Positions 8,808 to 23,826 of a stretch of 64,000 nucleotides of DNA are shown piece by piece; positions within the stretch are counted from its first letter, which is position 1; each line of letters opens with the position of its first letter. This stretch comes from Lepidodermella squamata. Its lineage: Eukaryota; Gastrotricha. The notes under the pieces are model-generated. The model was not told where the DNA came from and did no database searches. It saw only the letters and a list, made by a program, of their open reading frames with translations. The DNA is taken from assembly GCA_047495785.1 (NCBI GenBank), contig JBLDXI010000032.1, positions 1 to 64,000 of the forward strand. Reading direction: 5' to 3'. The translations under genes and the position numbers were made by a program.

Positions 8808-11800
8808 TTTGTAAAATAACGAATAAAATTTAGCTCAATCCATTATTATTGATATAGTGACCTAAATAAAAAGGATAAAGCAGTTTTAAGCATGACCCAC
8901 TTTCATCGAATAGAGGTCACGCAGCCAATTCATAAAATAAGAAAAAGAGACCGATAAGCGGTGTTGAATTTTAGCTTTAAATGCGAGGAAAATCATTACA
9001 AAAAATTGAAAATATCAAAAAATATATAACGAAAGTGCCTCGGAATTTTCCGCAATTTTACAATTCATAAAAATCGGTAATAATATTGAACTGATTAAAT
9101 CACTTCATGCAGAATTATACATCAGCCTGGAAATTGCATAGAAAGTAGAAAAAATCCGGCAATTATTTAGAAATTCCGAATGGAACATATAGGATGGAAT
9201 ATTATTAAGGTGGATGATATAATTTTGTAGGCTAATTTTTGTTGACACAAAATGATAGCATTTACGCAGTTGCCTGGGAATAAAGGCCACTTTTATGGTT
9301 ATATTTTCTGCGTATGGATTCACATGCATAGCTGGTGTTTAACATTAAACAGGTACCATAAATACACATACGAGATGATGAGGCTATGAATGTAATGATG
9401 AGACATAGATAAGGCTCATCTCTTATTTTTCCACATTATACTTATGTGAGACATTATTTTAGCCGAGACCTGCTGGAACCTGAGCATACACGCTGATGGC
9501 ACGCGTGAAATGGCGAAAAATGAGATGTGAATGAATGACAGCGGTGACCATGAACTATTATTATTATCATGGCGTCGCCCACAAGTGGCTGCGTCAACAA
9601 TAATGGTGGGTTGTTCTCATAGAGGATGAAGCTGAGTTCCTTCGTCAGACCCTTCGCCTCAAGTCGCGATCTATCACGCTTGAATGGTAAAATACTATAA
9701 TAACAACGTTAAACAAGGAAGCCGTGCCTAGGACGCTAACACCCTAGCAACGGTTGCTAAGGATGAAAGAATGAGAACATAATTTCCCGAAATTATAGAA
9801 TATTTTTAAAATATTTTAAATAATTAGCAAAAAATATATTTTGCGCGTTTTGTGTTACGCGCGTTAAATGCAGTGTTTAGTTTAGCAATTTAGGCCCATC
9901 ACTAAACGAGCGCGCGTTTTGTTTTATTGTGTGTCGGTGTTTGTTATTATTACAACTGCTCATTAGCATAGAACAGCAATAATAATAGTAATAATGATAC
10001 TTTGGATGAGCCATCATAAAGGTGCCAGACGAGTAGCAGGCAATATAAAAGGTCAAATAACGATGTGACACTAATATGGCGGCGCGGGCCGAATGTTTAG
10101 CCATTTAGCGAGCTAAGTCTTATCTGACCAGTAAAATCTAAAAGGCATCTAAATGCGAATAATATTATGTATCCAAACGCGTTATGAAACTTTATAGGCA
10201 GGCTGAAAACAACACCTGAGTTGCCGAGTATACTTTGAACGTGTCTCATCACGTCGCCAGCCAGTCGATGATAATGTTCACTCGTGACTCGCGAAAGTGT
10301 CAAATTCTAACAAAGCGCGCACGCAATAAAATAAAAGGTCATCCTTAATAATAAAATGTTTCTCGCATATAAAACGTAACATAAAAAGGCGAAATATGTT
10401 TATGATTACTAAACACAAACTGCGGCTGCTGGTTCTCGTGTCTACAAAACGCTCATTTGTTGCTGCCATTTTTCAGCGCTGGTTGTAAACAAAATGGTAA
10501 TAAAAATATTTAGCTAAATGACACCAACACGAGTAAAAAAATTCGGAGAAATGCAAATGAAAATTCTAAAAAATTCTGCAAAACAAAGGTGTAGTGAAAA
10601 ATTACTCTTGACCAACATAATTTGTTGTTGTACGCGTGCCGCCTGTATAGAAATTGTTGTCCAATTTATAAAAATAACTCGAAATCTCGATTGACTCTAG
10701 GTAAAGGGCGTGGCGCGTCAAAAGGCGCCGAAAATGAGCCTGAAGTGTGAAGCGGGTCGTGTTTTTGACAAATTAAGAGGACCGCACCTTGACCTGAATA
10801 AAACTGGTATGAATGACGGCGGTTTTTACTGGAGCTCAAAAATATGAGTAACAAAATGCTGATCGATATAGCTTGAGGTGAAATCAACCCAGCTGCTATT
10901 GTTCGCCGTTTTGTTTGTAAATATATTCCGGCTTTTGTTTGACATGTATATCCGTAGTATTGACGCTCGTATATAATACCTAGCAGTTATATTATTACGA
11001 AAACCATGATTTTATCATGCAGGGCTAAATTTTACAAACATTTGAGGCGCGCGTGTGCGCGCATGAATCAATCACCGTGTAATAAAATATGCCCGCAAAA
11101 TGCGCGCGATCCATATTATTTGTAGCAAATAATAATAATAACGACACAACATTGTTTATTATTACTGACTGACTGAGGCAAGGTGACAGTCTTATATATT
11201 TGAGCCCATTGAATGACCACTGTCCGACGCGAAATAAATCGCGTAAATTCTTATTTTATTAAATATTTGAGCTATACATGCAGTTTTGCTGTTCTTTATC
11301 GATTTTTCGCGGTATTTAGTTGTACGGCAGGATATACTTTGGTGTTGCCTTAAACCTCAATTTACGGCTAAAGATAATAAATATATCAAATATTAATTAT
11401 TTTGAATAAAAACCACGATCTCATCGGATTAAACAAGAATATTAGCTATTTCGAATTGAATTTTATCCATTTGAAGTCCAAAGGTTCAAAAAAATCCTCT
11501 TGGGTGACTAAAACGTAGGGTGTCTAAAAGACACATATACGCGCTGGGAAATCGTATAAATTCTGTGAAAAAGGATAAATGACCAGTTTTTCGTCGGCTT
11601 GGTGATTAGCTAGGATCCGTTATGGGGACTGTCACCAAAGTATCATCGAAATCGATTTTGCCCAATCACCTGTGACCCAGGAAAATTGTATCGGAAAATT
11701 ACAAAACCATTTTATTCCAAATTTACTGTAATTTTTTGACAATCAATGAAAATTTCCTGAGCGCGTATAGCTGATAGGTGATGTTGTTTCTAATTTATTT

Positions 11801-11970
11801 TCCGATGTTATTTAGCACTCACCTTATCACGTGCGTCTCGTTTTTTTCTGCGCTCACCTGACCGACGTTTTTATTATTATTATATAAGCTAATCACTGCA
11901 TGCTTACAGCCGTGTTTACATGACGGACTGGGCCGAAGAATCACGTGATGATGTTTTAGTTGCCAGATCT
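8808..11970. other. 3.1-kb intergenic region, no supported gene
   Basis: AT-rich, with short CG-alternating islands near 9840-9920 and 11045-11110 (the latter with TGCGCGC, which fits the core of metal response elements, but the same string occurs throughout the window). Open frames here lack domain-like composition. No tRNA or long repeat seen. Confidence 0.5.
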
Positions 11971-11975
11971 CTACA

Positions 11976-11983
11976 TATATAAA
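11976..11983 (+). promoter_or_regulatory. TATA box
   Basis: TATATAAA about 50 bases before the ATG at 12032. A second weaker TATAAA lies at 12000. Nearby upstream are CACGTG (E-box, 11942-11947) and an earlier one at 11828. Confidence 0.6.
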
Positions 11984-12031
11984 CGCCGGCGAGGTGTCTA
12001 TAAAACCGCAAAAGCTGATGTTTGATTTTAA

Positions 12032-12304
12032 ATGCCGAAATATTCAAACAATATTTTAACAATTTTTACAATGGATAAAATTCCGCTTTTACATCACACA
12101 AGGCAAGAAAGCAGTGTATTTCGCTATTTGAAGCTGATACCCTCTTCGAAAATCAATAGCGATGCAAAGAATTGTTATTCAAACGGAGATTCATCATCCG
12201 AATCTTGGCTACCTCCGACAATTAATGAAATGAACGCGGTTTCAAGCGCTGGAATGGATAAAAATCGAAATTCTGCCGGCTCGAATTACTACGTCAAAAT
12301 ATAA
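12032..12304 (+). CDS. Hypothetical 90-aa polar protein downstream of a TATA box
   Basis: The first ATG after the TATA box opens a 90-codon frame, Ser/Asn-rich (SSKINSDAKNCYSNGDSSSE), with no signal peptide, TM segment or recognised domain. It lies 167 bases before the cysteine-rich gene on the same strand. The two could be exons of one transcription unit, but I see no convincing donor. Coding status rests mainly on promoter proximity. Confidence 0.45.
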   Translation: MPKYSNNILTIFTMDKIPLLHHTRQESSVFRYLKLIPSSKINSDAKNCYSNGDSSSESWLPPTINEMNAVSSAGMDKNRNSAGSNYYVKI

Positions 12305-12470
12305 CCATCATACTTGAACTTGAGAGATTTTACATTATAATCTTTAAAGAAGCGATTACCTCAAGTGAAAATCATTAAAATAACTCTGTTGATAATATTT
12401 TTATTATTTTAACAATTTCTCATCTGTTTTTATTATTTTTTTGAATTTCTGCCAAAATCCAAACGAGAAC

Positions 12471-12755
12471 ATGCCATGCGAATGTGAATCTTGCGCCAAC
12501 GGCATTTCTACGTGTTGCGTAAAACTTGCGCCTAAGGATCACCCGAAAGCAGCATATAGCCCTAGGCTGGAACGCCGGCTGAGTCGGAAAATGTCGAAAA
12601 GCAAATCGGACGATCAGCTGAACTGCCATTGCTGTTGCTCGGCCAATAACTGCAAGTGTGCGAACGATGCGTGCAATTGCTCAATTGACTGTTGCTGCAA
12701 GGTCAAGTACCGCAACGAACTGTCTCAACATCATCAGGCCACGCATAAAAAATGA
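12471..12755 (+). CDS. Metallothionein-like cysteine-rich protein
   Basis: A 94-aa frame starting at ATG in context GAGAACATG. It has 16 cysteines in two clusters: N-terminal CECESC and CC, and C-terminal CHCCC, CKC, CNC, CCC. They are separated by a basic linker (RLERRLSRKMSKSK). Repeated C-x-C and CCC motifs with few aromatics are the hallmark of metallothioneins, which bind Zn/Cu/Cd in the cytosol. The basic linker between two cysteine domains is longer than in most known metallothioneins, and the C-terminus is His-rich (QHHQATHKK). Regulation is unproven. It could instead be a cysteine-rich structural protein, but the absence of a leader argues for the cytosol. Confidence 0.65.
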   Translation: MPCECESCANGISTCCVKLAPKDHPKAAYSPRLERRLSRKMSKSKSDDQLNCHCCCSANNCKCANDACNCSIDCCCKVKYRNELSQHHQATHKK

Positions 12756-13334
12756 CACATTATTAGCCGACAGCCAATTATTATCCTTTAGTTTCGTCAT
12801 AAAACTGTGAAATTGTAAAATTAATTCACCGTTAAAATTAAGGTATCAGCACTCAATTTTTTTATAATGCTCGGGATTTTGGACATTTTGAGTCCAGAAA
12901 ATTTAAAAAAATTCCGAAAATTTTCTAGATATCGCCGAAATCACAAATTATTTGAAATTCCGAATTTTTTACATTTTTTCTGAATTTCAACAAATTTTCC
13001 AAATTATGTTTTGTGGGCTCTCAACAGAGACTCTAATAGGGCTTTGAATTCAGTGCTGAAAACCGTAATTTAGCCGATAATTAACTCGATATATATGCCT
13101 GTCTGCACGATATTAAACAAATTAAGAATTAATTACTTAATTGCAACGAATAAAAGACTCAGTTTACTAAATTTGGCTAGTTTCCTTAATCTTTTCTGAT
13201 TTTTACGGTTTTTTATTTGAGCTCTTCAAACTTTTTCACATGCTCTTAAATTTTCCCAGCCAGTATGATTTCTCTGTTCCATTTTACTGATTTTTCGATA
13301 TTTTTTGTACATTAAAATTTGTAATTAGGCTATT
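12756..13334. other. Spacer between convergent genes
   Basis: No gene seen. AATAAA at about 13150 could serve the plus-strand gene. Otherwise AT-rich. Confidence 0.5.
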
Positions 13335-14711
13335 TTAGTTTCTCGAAACGGGTGTGGATTGTGATGTAAGATCGTCGTCATCGCCAACATCGCGCACTTC
13401 ACGAGCGGCCCGGCGCCGTTCGATGCGCGTCGCCGCCATTATTTCGGTTTTTTGCCGCCTCAATCTCGCTTCAATCTCAACTAACACCCGTGCGTTATCG
13501 TCCTGCTCGTCGAACGGGCCGGGTAATTGAAGCTCGGTCGCAACTTTCTCCAAGTACCGAGAGTACGGAGTGCGAGGTCGAGGATAGCGCTAGAAAAATT
13601 ATTAAAAAAAATTCTAAAAAATTGATTAAATAATATGATAATTTTTACCGTATAAGAGACGTCTTCGAGATGTGGGAAAGGCTTTGGTTGTTTTTTCGGG
13701 AGGTAATTTCGCTTGACCCACTTTGGCTCGTGAAAAATCTGAGTGCTGAACCAAGTTTGGCCTTCGTTAAGAAAATCTCGAAACGCCACCGCATCAACCG
13801 GGAAATGAACTGCAAAAATAGAAAAAATCGAATAAAAATTTAAATAAATCTCCAATTTGAAATTAAAATTAATTTTTTTTTAATTTAAATACATTTAAAA
13901 TTTTAAATATTGATTTGAATTTTTGAATTTTTTCTTATGCTGCCAACTTACAATAATCGAGGCGATCAGTGCGAAATTTGATGTCATCAACCGGGTGCCG
14001 ATCGACAATCAAAGGATCGTAAGGGTTAGGCTTCGGCGTAGTCGGCCTAGGCACGTACGGCTTCAAACCAGTATAAGGACCTAGGGTGCCCGCATTCTCG
14101 CGAACACCCCGAACATGCTCGTCGTGAATGAAAACCTTCCGAAACCGAGTTTTAAATTCATTCATCTTCGCCCGTTCCTCCTCGGCTTCGTTAAAGTCGT
14201 GGACACTCTTCAAGTCCTGGATCGACGATAGCTTCTTAGCCACAGGGCCGTTAGCTGGAATAGGGAGTCGTAACAACGCAATTTCCTGAGCTTCAAATCT
14301 AGGACTCTCGAATTTTTCAATTTTCGGCCCCGACCTAGCCGCATTTGCTGGGCCAGGTGCTTCAGCGGCCACACTCGCTTGGTCACCCTGTTGGGCCGCT
14401 AGCAACATAGGCCGTCGTCTCAGGAAGTTGTACCGCCGAACTGTTTGTATAGGGTCGTAGGCGTGGATGTTGTAGTCGGGCTCGTTGTTGAGGCGATTCC
14501 GGCGCTGGTGGTCGCCGCTTAGCTTCGAACAGGCGGCTTTCAAGCACGGGACACTCGCCGCGAATGGGTTGGTCTTACTACGGCGTAGTTGATGCTCGCT
14601 AGCTGCTCGAAATTTGTCTTGTGCTTGAAAATCGACTACAACACCTGGACCCGCCTCGCCACTACTCGCCGCTGAGACCAGCGTCATTTTTCGGTCTAAA
14701 AAAAGCGACAT
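13335..14711 (-). CDS. Unrecognised three-exon protein (391 aa)
   Basis: Exons 14711-13952, 13809-13649 and 13589-13335 join in phase to 392 codons including stop. The product has no signal peptide or TM. An Ala/Arg-rich N-terminal half is followed by a conserved-looking core rich in Pro, Tyr and Trp (GLKPYVPRP, PNPYDPLIVDRHPV, FPVDAVAFRDFLNEG, FHEPKWVKR), then a charged, probably helical C-terminus (RVLVEIEARLRRQKTE). ATG at 14687 is an alternative start, and an acceptor-like TTTTTTTAG just before it suggests a possible upstream non-coding exon. The style resembles cilium- or cytoskeleton-associated proteins, but that is only an impression. Confidence 0.7.
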
Positions 14712-15517
14712 AATTTTTCAGAAATAAAGACAAGCAATTTTGCGATAAAAAAATGTAATATGAGCTTCATAGGAAAAATCGAGTTGGAGAGCAGGATGGT
14801 TGAAGTAGTGTTCAAATCGAATTCGAAGTATTATAGGGTGGCTATAGTGTTTTTTCTCCTGATTAGGTATTTTTTTGTTCGCAGACTCTCGTCGCCGTAT
14901 CGCAGCAACGTCGCGCACTTTTCAATATCTATAAGCGAGCTGAATGCCCATGGGGGTTCATTCAACGACGGTTCATGAAGCTTTCATATGCACCCTTTTA
15001 TCTCACTGTTTTTTTTACTTCGAGTATTTTCTCATTCAACATTCGTGTTTTGGTCACCTTGCGTATTTATAGATTCATTCCGAAAGGAGATAAATTGATA
15101 AGGAGCTCTTATCCTGGATTGAACGGAACGATTTTTTATATAAAACTAGAACAAGACGCGTTAAGAAAAAGAATGGGACATTTAAAGACTTGCCAGAAAA
15201 TGAAACCTTCCTAATTTTCGAATTTTCGAATTTTCGAATCTATTCAGCTTACTATGCATCCAGCGTTACGATTCAGCCTTATTTTAGCATCCTGGATCCT
15301 GGAACCAGAGAATTGTCTCGCGTCATCTGTGACGTACATAATAATTTTCGCGCGTGTTCGCAGGCCATCTTAATAAAATGTTTACTAAGATTGCCGCGAA
15401 TTAAATTACAGCCGAGCAATATGGCACCTGTCACCACGTGCGTTGAGATGGGTGTTCCACTTTAAAGTAGTAAGGGACGAGTCATTAGCAGTTTTCGCTC
15501 ATCGTAAATAAGTCATC
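14712..15517. other. Spacer upstream of the CCP-ankyrin gene
   Basis: Head-to-head intergenic region with a short TTTTCGAA tandem run at 15214-15239. No TATA box close to the 15518 start. Short frames are not supported. Confidence 0.5.
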
Positions 15518-17819
15518 ATGTTTTCGAAAATTGCCTTCTCCTTGCTCAGCGTCGTTGTTATTTGCAGCCAGTCAAGCTTTCAAGTGAGTTTGAAATTTCT
15601 TAAAAATATTACCAGCCTTTAAAAATGTTGAATTCGCCAAGCATCAAGTAATAAGTTACAATGCGAAGTTACAATGAAATCACATGGCTTCATTTAAAAT
15701 TTTAGTCGAAATAAATTTTTTTCCCCAATAATTACCAACATTCGTCCTTGACGGCACCCCAAACATCATTTCAAATGTCCTGGATTCCCAATTGCAACAT
15801 ACTTCAAAGAAACAGGCTTAGAATCCATTGGTTTGGGAAAATTTGGGAGCAACTGTTGGTTTTTTTTATTTTTGCTTCGAATTCTTTTGATATCGAGTTG
15901 TTTGAATTCCAACAGTATTTTTGTTACTTATTTTGAAAAAATGCTATACTTCGAGGTTTCTAAGGTAATTGTAATGAAAAATCAAACCTTGTTATCAAAC
16001 CTATTTAAAAATCAGAATATCTTTTAGCGGAACCAAATTTGCCTATTACGGAACATAATTTTAGATGAGAAAATGGTCACTTTTCGAATATTTCTACGAA
16101 ATTGGGGCAATGTCTGAATTCTATAGCGATGAACGCGTCTTACACAGAATTTCAGGCTGAATTTAAAGATGATTTATTTGGAATTTGGCTGATCAATCAT
16201 GTCATCCTGAAAAGGTTCGAAAAGTGGTTTCAGGCACATTGAAAATTCCAAAATTTGGTTCCGCTAAAAGTAAGACCCTTTAAAAATCTTGATTTTCTCG
16301 ATCAACGTAATCATTGATTCCTACATTTTGACTTCAGACATGCGACTTGCCGTTAGTTACCGGAGGCGAAGTCTTTGTGGCGCCTCAAAAGCCTGGAATA
16401 TTAACATGGCCACCAGCCAACGGTCGGAAAACCTTTCTCACTCGTCAGAAAGTCAAAGTGATCTGTTCAGATTTTGAGCTCGAAAGCGTAGTGGCTGAAT
16501 GCTTGCAAAGCGGTTCGTGGTCAATTGATCTATCAAACGCCTGCTTGAAAACTGAATGCGACTCATCCACAACGTCTACAGCTACAACTGCATTGAATCG
16601 AATTGAATTCGAGAATCAGAACCCTGAGACTGACGTTTCAACTATCGAATTGCCGACAACTAGAGTAGACCCGGACAAACTCGCCAAGGACAGCTCCAAA
16701 ATCGCCGCTGAGTTCGGCAAGATCAACCCGAACTACATTACACGAGACCTTGAGTCATTTGGATCAGCATTCTTCAAATCACTTTGCGAATCGGTCGGTT
16801 ACAGGGTTTTGGGCGGCGAACTATGCCGAAAAGCAAAACCGTGCTCTGGATACCCGTCCAACATCGAAAACGGCTACATCGCTGGCGACCACATCGAGCC
16901 GCTTCTCAAGTGCAACAACGGGTTCTCTTTGGTCGGTTCGGAAAAGCTCGACTGCCCGTTCGGCTTCGGGAGGTGGGAACTAGCCGGATCCTGTGAACCC
17001 TCTGCAAATGTCGTAGTTAAACAGCGCGAACTTATCGAAGCGGCCGGGCTCGAAAACGGCGCTGAAAATCTTGAAAAATTGCTGGCTCAAGGCTACAACG
17101 TCAATTGGCAAGATGCCAAAGCTGCGGAAGCTTGCGATACCGGCTTGTTCAGCAACCAATCCGCGTTATTCCGAGCTTTGGCCTGTAAGCAATTGGATAA
17201 TTTCAAGCTTCTACTGAAGAAAGGCGCGAATCCGAATGTCAGCGTGGTTAAAATTGTCGAGTCTGGGCTCTTGCGAATGGATTGCCTCAACTTTGCGGTG
17301 ATGAGCGACGTTGACGTCGAGTTTGTCGAAGTGCTGCTCAAAAATGATGCTGATGTTAACGCCACCATCAGGCTCGATTTCGACGATGAAGTGCAGTTCA
17401 ATCCACTGATGCTAGCAGCTAGATTCGGGCGAAGTGAATTGGTTGAAAAGTTCATCAATTCCTACAACGTCTATGACGCTTGGTTCCAGACACTTAGCGG
17501 GTCGATTTCAGAGCGGCAACGAGTTGTTACCTTGATGATGTTTCAAAAATACTCAAATGAACCTGTCAAATGGTCGACGAGGAATAGCAAGTCCGCTCTG
17601 GTCATTGCAGCTGAAAAGAATCTCGCTTCAGTATTTAAATATCTCGCAAAGTGTGACGAAATCGAAGATCACGTCGAGCAGTTCAAGATGGCGCTTGATG
17701 TGGCTAAACGGAACAAGTTTAACGAGACACTCAGGGAGTTCAAGAAGCTGTGCAACGACTTCTCTTGCTTTGAAATGCGAGCTGCTAATGCTGTTGTTTG
17801 CTCAGAATTTTTGTTGTGA
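15518..17819 (+). CDS. Secreted CCP-ankyrin protein
   Basis: Exon 1 (15518-15583) encodes a 22-aa signal peptide (IAFSLLSVVVICS). A 754-bp intron (GTGAGT...CTTCAG) ends at 16337, and exon 2 (16338-17819) encodes the rest, giving 515 aa. Order: CCP1 (TCDLP to LSNAC, ~23-74), an acidic Thr/Ser-rich linker, a Cys-flanked CCP2 (CRKAKPCSG to ELAGSC), then about 270 residues with ankyrin-type repeats (ENLEKLLAQGYNVNWQD; DNFKLLLKKGANPN; FVEVLLKNDADVN; NPLMLAARFGRSELVEKF). There is no TM segment between leader and repeats, so the ankyrin part is predicted extracellular, which is rare. AATAAA lies at 17956-17961. Partial copies are at 1-475 and 51066-51222. Confidence 0.85.
16021..16270. mobile_element. 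250-bp MITE in the CCP-ankyrin intron
   Basis: Perfect 20-bp terminal inverted repeats: 16021-16040 (CTTTTAGCGGAACCAAATTT) and 16251-16270. No coding capacity. Related sequence occurs near 4400 and 59240. Confidence 0.8.
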
Positions 17820-17955
17820 TTTGTTCGCCGGTGTTATAGGTTTTGTTATTGTCGTTTAATCTCTCATGATTTTCTTAATTTTCTTTTGCTTATATATATA
17901 AAATTACACACCGCTAAACTTCAGAATCAACTGAAAACATTGAGGCAAAATGTGT

Positions 17956-17961
17956 AATAAA
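17956..17961 (+). promoter_or_regulatory. Polyadenylation signal AATAAA of the CCP-ankyrin gene
   Basis: AATAAA 137 bases after the stop. The same signal is preserved in the duplicated fragment near 51415-51420 (GTAATAAAGATG). Confidence 0.65.
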
Positions 17962-18677
17962 GATGGGTGTTTCTTAACAATGACTCTTTCTCGGTCTTCA
18001 AACTTATATAGAAGGATCCGAACAAGACTTTGAATTTTCGAGGCTGATCAAGGATGAAATCGGAAACAAATGCTTTCAGCAAATCAGGCGAGTTTCCTCT
18101 TTCGAAGGGATGAATTCAAGTGACAAAATTCCACGAAATGACTGAATGGCGTGCACTTGAATAACTTTAACCTACAATTCTTGGACACAAGGAAGCTGCG
18201 GCTCACACCACGCGATGTGTATTCTGCTGTTGTGCAGTATTTGGTCAACCATGACAACAATTTTCGAAACAAGCTGCGTTTTTCGCACTTTAATTTATTC
18301 AGGAAAATACAAGCCAGCGAGAAAAATTATTCAATTTGCACATTTGCATGCGAGGCATCACCACACCTTTGGTACGGCACCTTGCTGCAATACATGGGCA
18401 AAGGAAAAGTAGAACTGTTGCTCCGATCAAAAACTATTGACGGAAACAATCGATTCCAAAAAGCGTAAAATGAAGGAAAACACTGCAAGTCAGGAATTTT
18501 GCAAACGCTGCGCGTGACCGAAAAATCACGCAGTACAACCAGGGGCGATGCAAGCTGATAAATTAAACACGATCAACTGCACGCTAGAAATCTGATTAAC
18601 TCAAGCTTACATTGTGTTCCTGCGGCAGGAATAACATGTTAAATGGCCTGATTACTATAGACTAAAGAGGGACTTAC

Positions 18678-21937
<3,260 letters not shown>

Positions 21938-22274
21938 ATTTTCTTTTGGTTCCACAGTGTGCGAGATTAGCATTACTTGCGTGTAACTTTATGATAAACG
22001 AGCTCATCTTTTTATTGATGGACCCCCGTCAGCAACACGAATCAATTCGCCTCGCAGTTCGTCTGGATCAATACCGCAACAACGGGCTGGCGTGATTTTC
22101 ATATTTACCAAGGTGTAAGCCATTGATCAGTCGCCAGCACCCTGACTGACTGAGGACTGAGAAATCATACACCTTTTCTTTCAGTTTATGAACTTGGAAG
22201 AAAACAAACTTGAAACAAAAATTAAGACTGTGCCATCAATATGACTCAAACTTTCGCTACCTGGCCACCTGCAA

Positions 22275-22530
22275 GTCGCGGGTGAACGGCCCGGTGAGCT
22301 GGCGGCGATGATCGCCTTCATCGACAAAGCCGCATGTGTGGCAAGAGTCACCCACTAGCGTCACCGGCCTTCGTCGCCATTGGACTCTTTCGGCCACGGT
22401 AGATGGTAGAACTACACAAATCAACGTCGCCTGAGACGAGCCGACCGCAGCTTCATCCCTGATTTTCGCCGTTGTTGCCATGAGCAAGAATGGCACCAGT
22501 AGTTCAATTGATAGCTGTGTTAAACCGAAA
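22275..22530 (-). CDS. Possible Ig-like exon (partial gene)
   Basis: A minus-strand open stretch runs from an acceptor-like AACACAG near 22530 to a donor-like TTGCAG|GTGGCC near 22268. It reads a hydrophobic segment (IELLVPFLLMATTA), then QATLICVV...VQWRRRPVTL, a Cys-x(13)-Trp spacing reminiscent of the B and C strands of Ig domains. The partner cysteine could be in SCHTCGF or a later exon. No other exon of this gene is recognised. It may be a pseudo-exon. Confidence 0.3.
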
Positions 22531-22781
22531 TTTTACTAAATACACCATCAAATTCAACCTGGAAAACTCTTATACTCGTATAATCTCGGACGAAAGCAAT
22601 TCCAGGACCAACAAAATCTCTCCCTCATTGTTATCCCTCTTTATTTTGCAATAATTCCTGAAATAGATAAAAAAAAAGCAGCCTTGTTTTAATGAGAATG
22701 TTTTATTAGCATTTGTCAAAATTATGCATGACGGCGTGAATCACTATTCAATAATGTTAGCAATCAATTTTACAATATAAC

Positions 22782-23192
22782 CATAGAGAAAAAAATGACC
22801 AGAGTAAGCACTCAAGCTAAAATATTGATCTCCACTATTATAGAAGTGCGTTCTCAAAACGGCTATCTCCGTTTTCTACCAAATTTTGCATGCCTATATA
22901 GAACGCGAGCTGCTCTTTCACGTGGTATAAGATTTGAGGTGGGCAATTGCTGCTCAGTCTTGATATCATCAAAATAAGTAAAACCATAGTGAAAACGAGG
23001 TTTTTGTATCGTAACAACGGTTGGGTTGCCTACCTCAAATCTTATACCACGTGAAAGAGCAGCTCGCGTTCTATAGGCATGCACAATTTGATAGAAAACG
23101 GAGATATCCGTTTTGAGAAAGTCAACTTTGAATTAAAATGAGGATTTAGAAATTTTAGCTTGAGTGCTTTCTCTGGTCATTTTTTCTCTATG
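22782..23192. mobile_element. 411-bp foldback MITE with arms of about 180 bp
   Basis: The left arm begins CATAGAGAAAAAAATGACC (22782) and the right arm ends with its complement (GGTCATTTTTTCTCTATG, 23192). The inner parts of the arms also match (CGTGGTATAAGATTTGAGG at 22921 versus its complement at 23035). The ~55-bp centre is unpaired. No coding capacity; the two arms are slightly diverged. Confidence 0.85.
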
Positions 23193-23216
23193 AATATAAC
23201 ACAATAACACGAATAA

Positions 23217-23427
23217 ATTAAGCTTGAAGCTCGAACATAATTTCAGATAAAAAAAATTTTAGTATGCGTCTAAAATTTCGTTGTTTACACTGAAAAAGCA
23301 TGGGCAATAGCGTCGACGAATGAATCGATTTGCCCAGCAAGTTGTCCACGGATTGAATTCAAGAAAGCCAGAGCTTTTTGTTCGATGAGTTCCCATTCAT
23401 CGCGGCTCGATGCAAATGTTTTACGAA
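23217..23427 (-). pseudogene. VWA5A-like gene fragment, C-terminal end (part 1, split by Mutator-like element)
   Basis: Matches 60339-60557, the last exon of the VWA5A-like gene (GAATTCAAGAAAGCCAGAG, TTCGATGAGTTCCCATTC), including flanking non-coding sequence. It stops at TTTTACGAA (23419-23427), the target-site duplication of the element. The continuation is at 39577-39765. I infer a second gene copy disrupted by the insertion. Confidence 0.85.
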
Positions 23428-23826
23428 GCACATTTTCAGGCCCGCCTATGTTACGGCTCTACGCGCATTCTCATTGGCCCAGTGTTTCAACCAATGCGCT
23501 AGCGCGCTTATTACGCTGATTGCGCATTGTTATGATGACCGCGCGCGCACACACAACTTTCGCGCTTTTGTAATATTTACACACAACTTCAAGACAGCAC
23601 GAGAGGCGCCATTTTATTTCAGTCAAAATTCGCATTCGCATCAAGTTGAAAATCATTCATTAATAACTAAGCGCTTAGTAGTATCGAAGATGAGTGTAAA
23701 ATCAATTAAAACACATGCGAGAGCTAAAACACACAAAATCAAAAAACAGAAAATTTGAATTCAAGTAAACACACACAATTTTGATACAGCAATTTTATTA
23801 AGAGTTGAGAGCGCAATGGTTTTATT

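Noticed and set aside
11045-11110. Metal response elements (TGCGCGC) upstream of the metallothionein-like gene
   Set aside because: The core motif is present, but the same string is frequent in CG-alternating islands across the window and lies about 1.4 kb from the gene.
12420-12629. Frame antisense to the metallothionein-like gene
   Set aside because: The sense strand has the Cys-cluster pattern and a good ATG context. The antisense has no motif.
17093-17458. 121-aa frame antisense to the ankyrin region
   Set aside because: Ser/Thr/Leu-rich complement of the ankyrin-coding exon.
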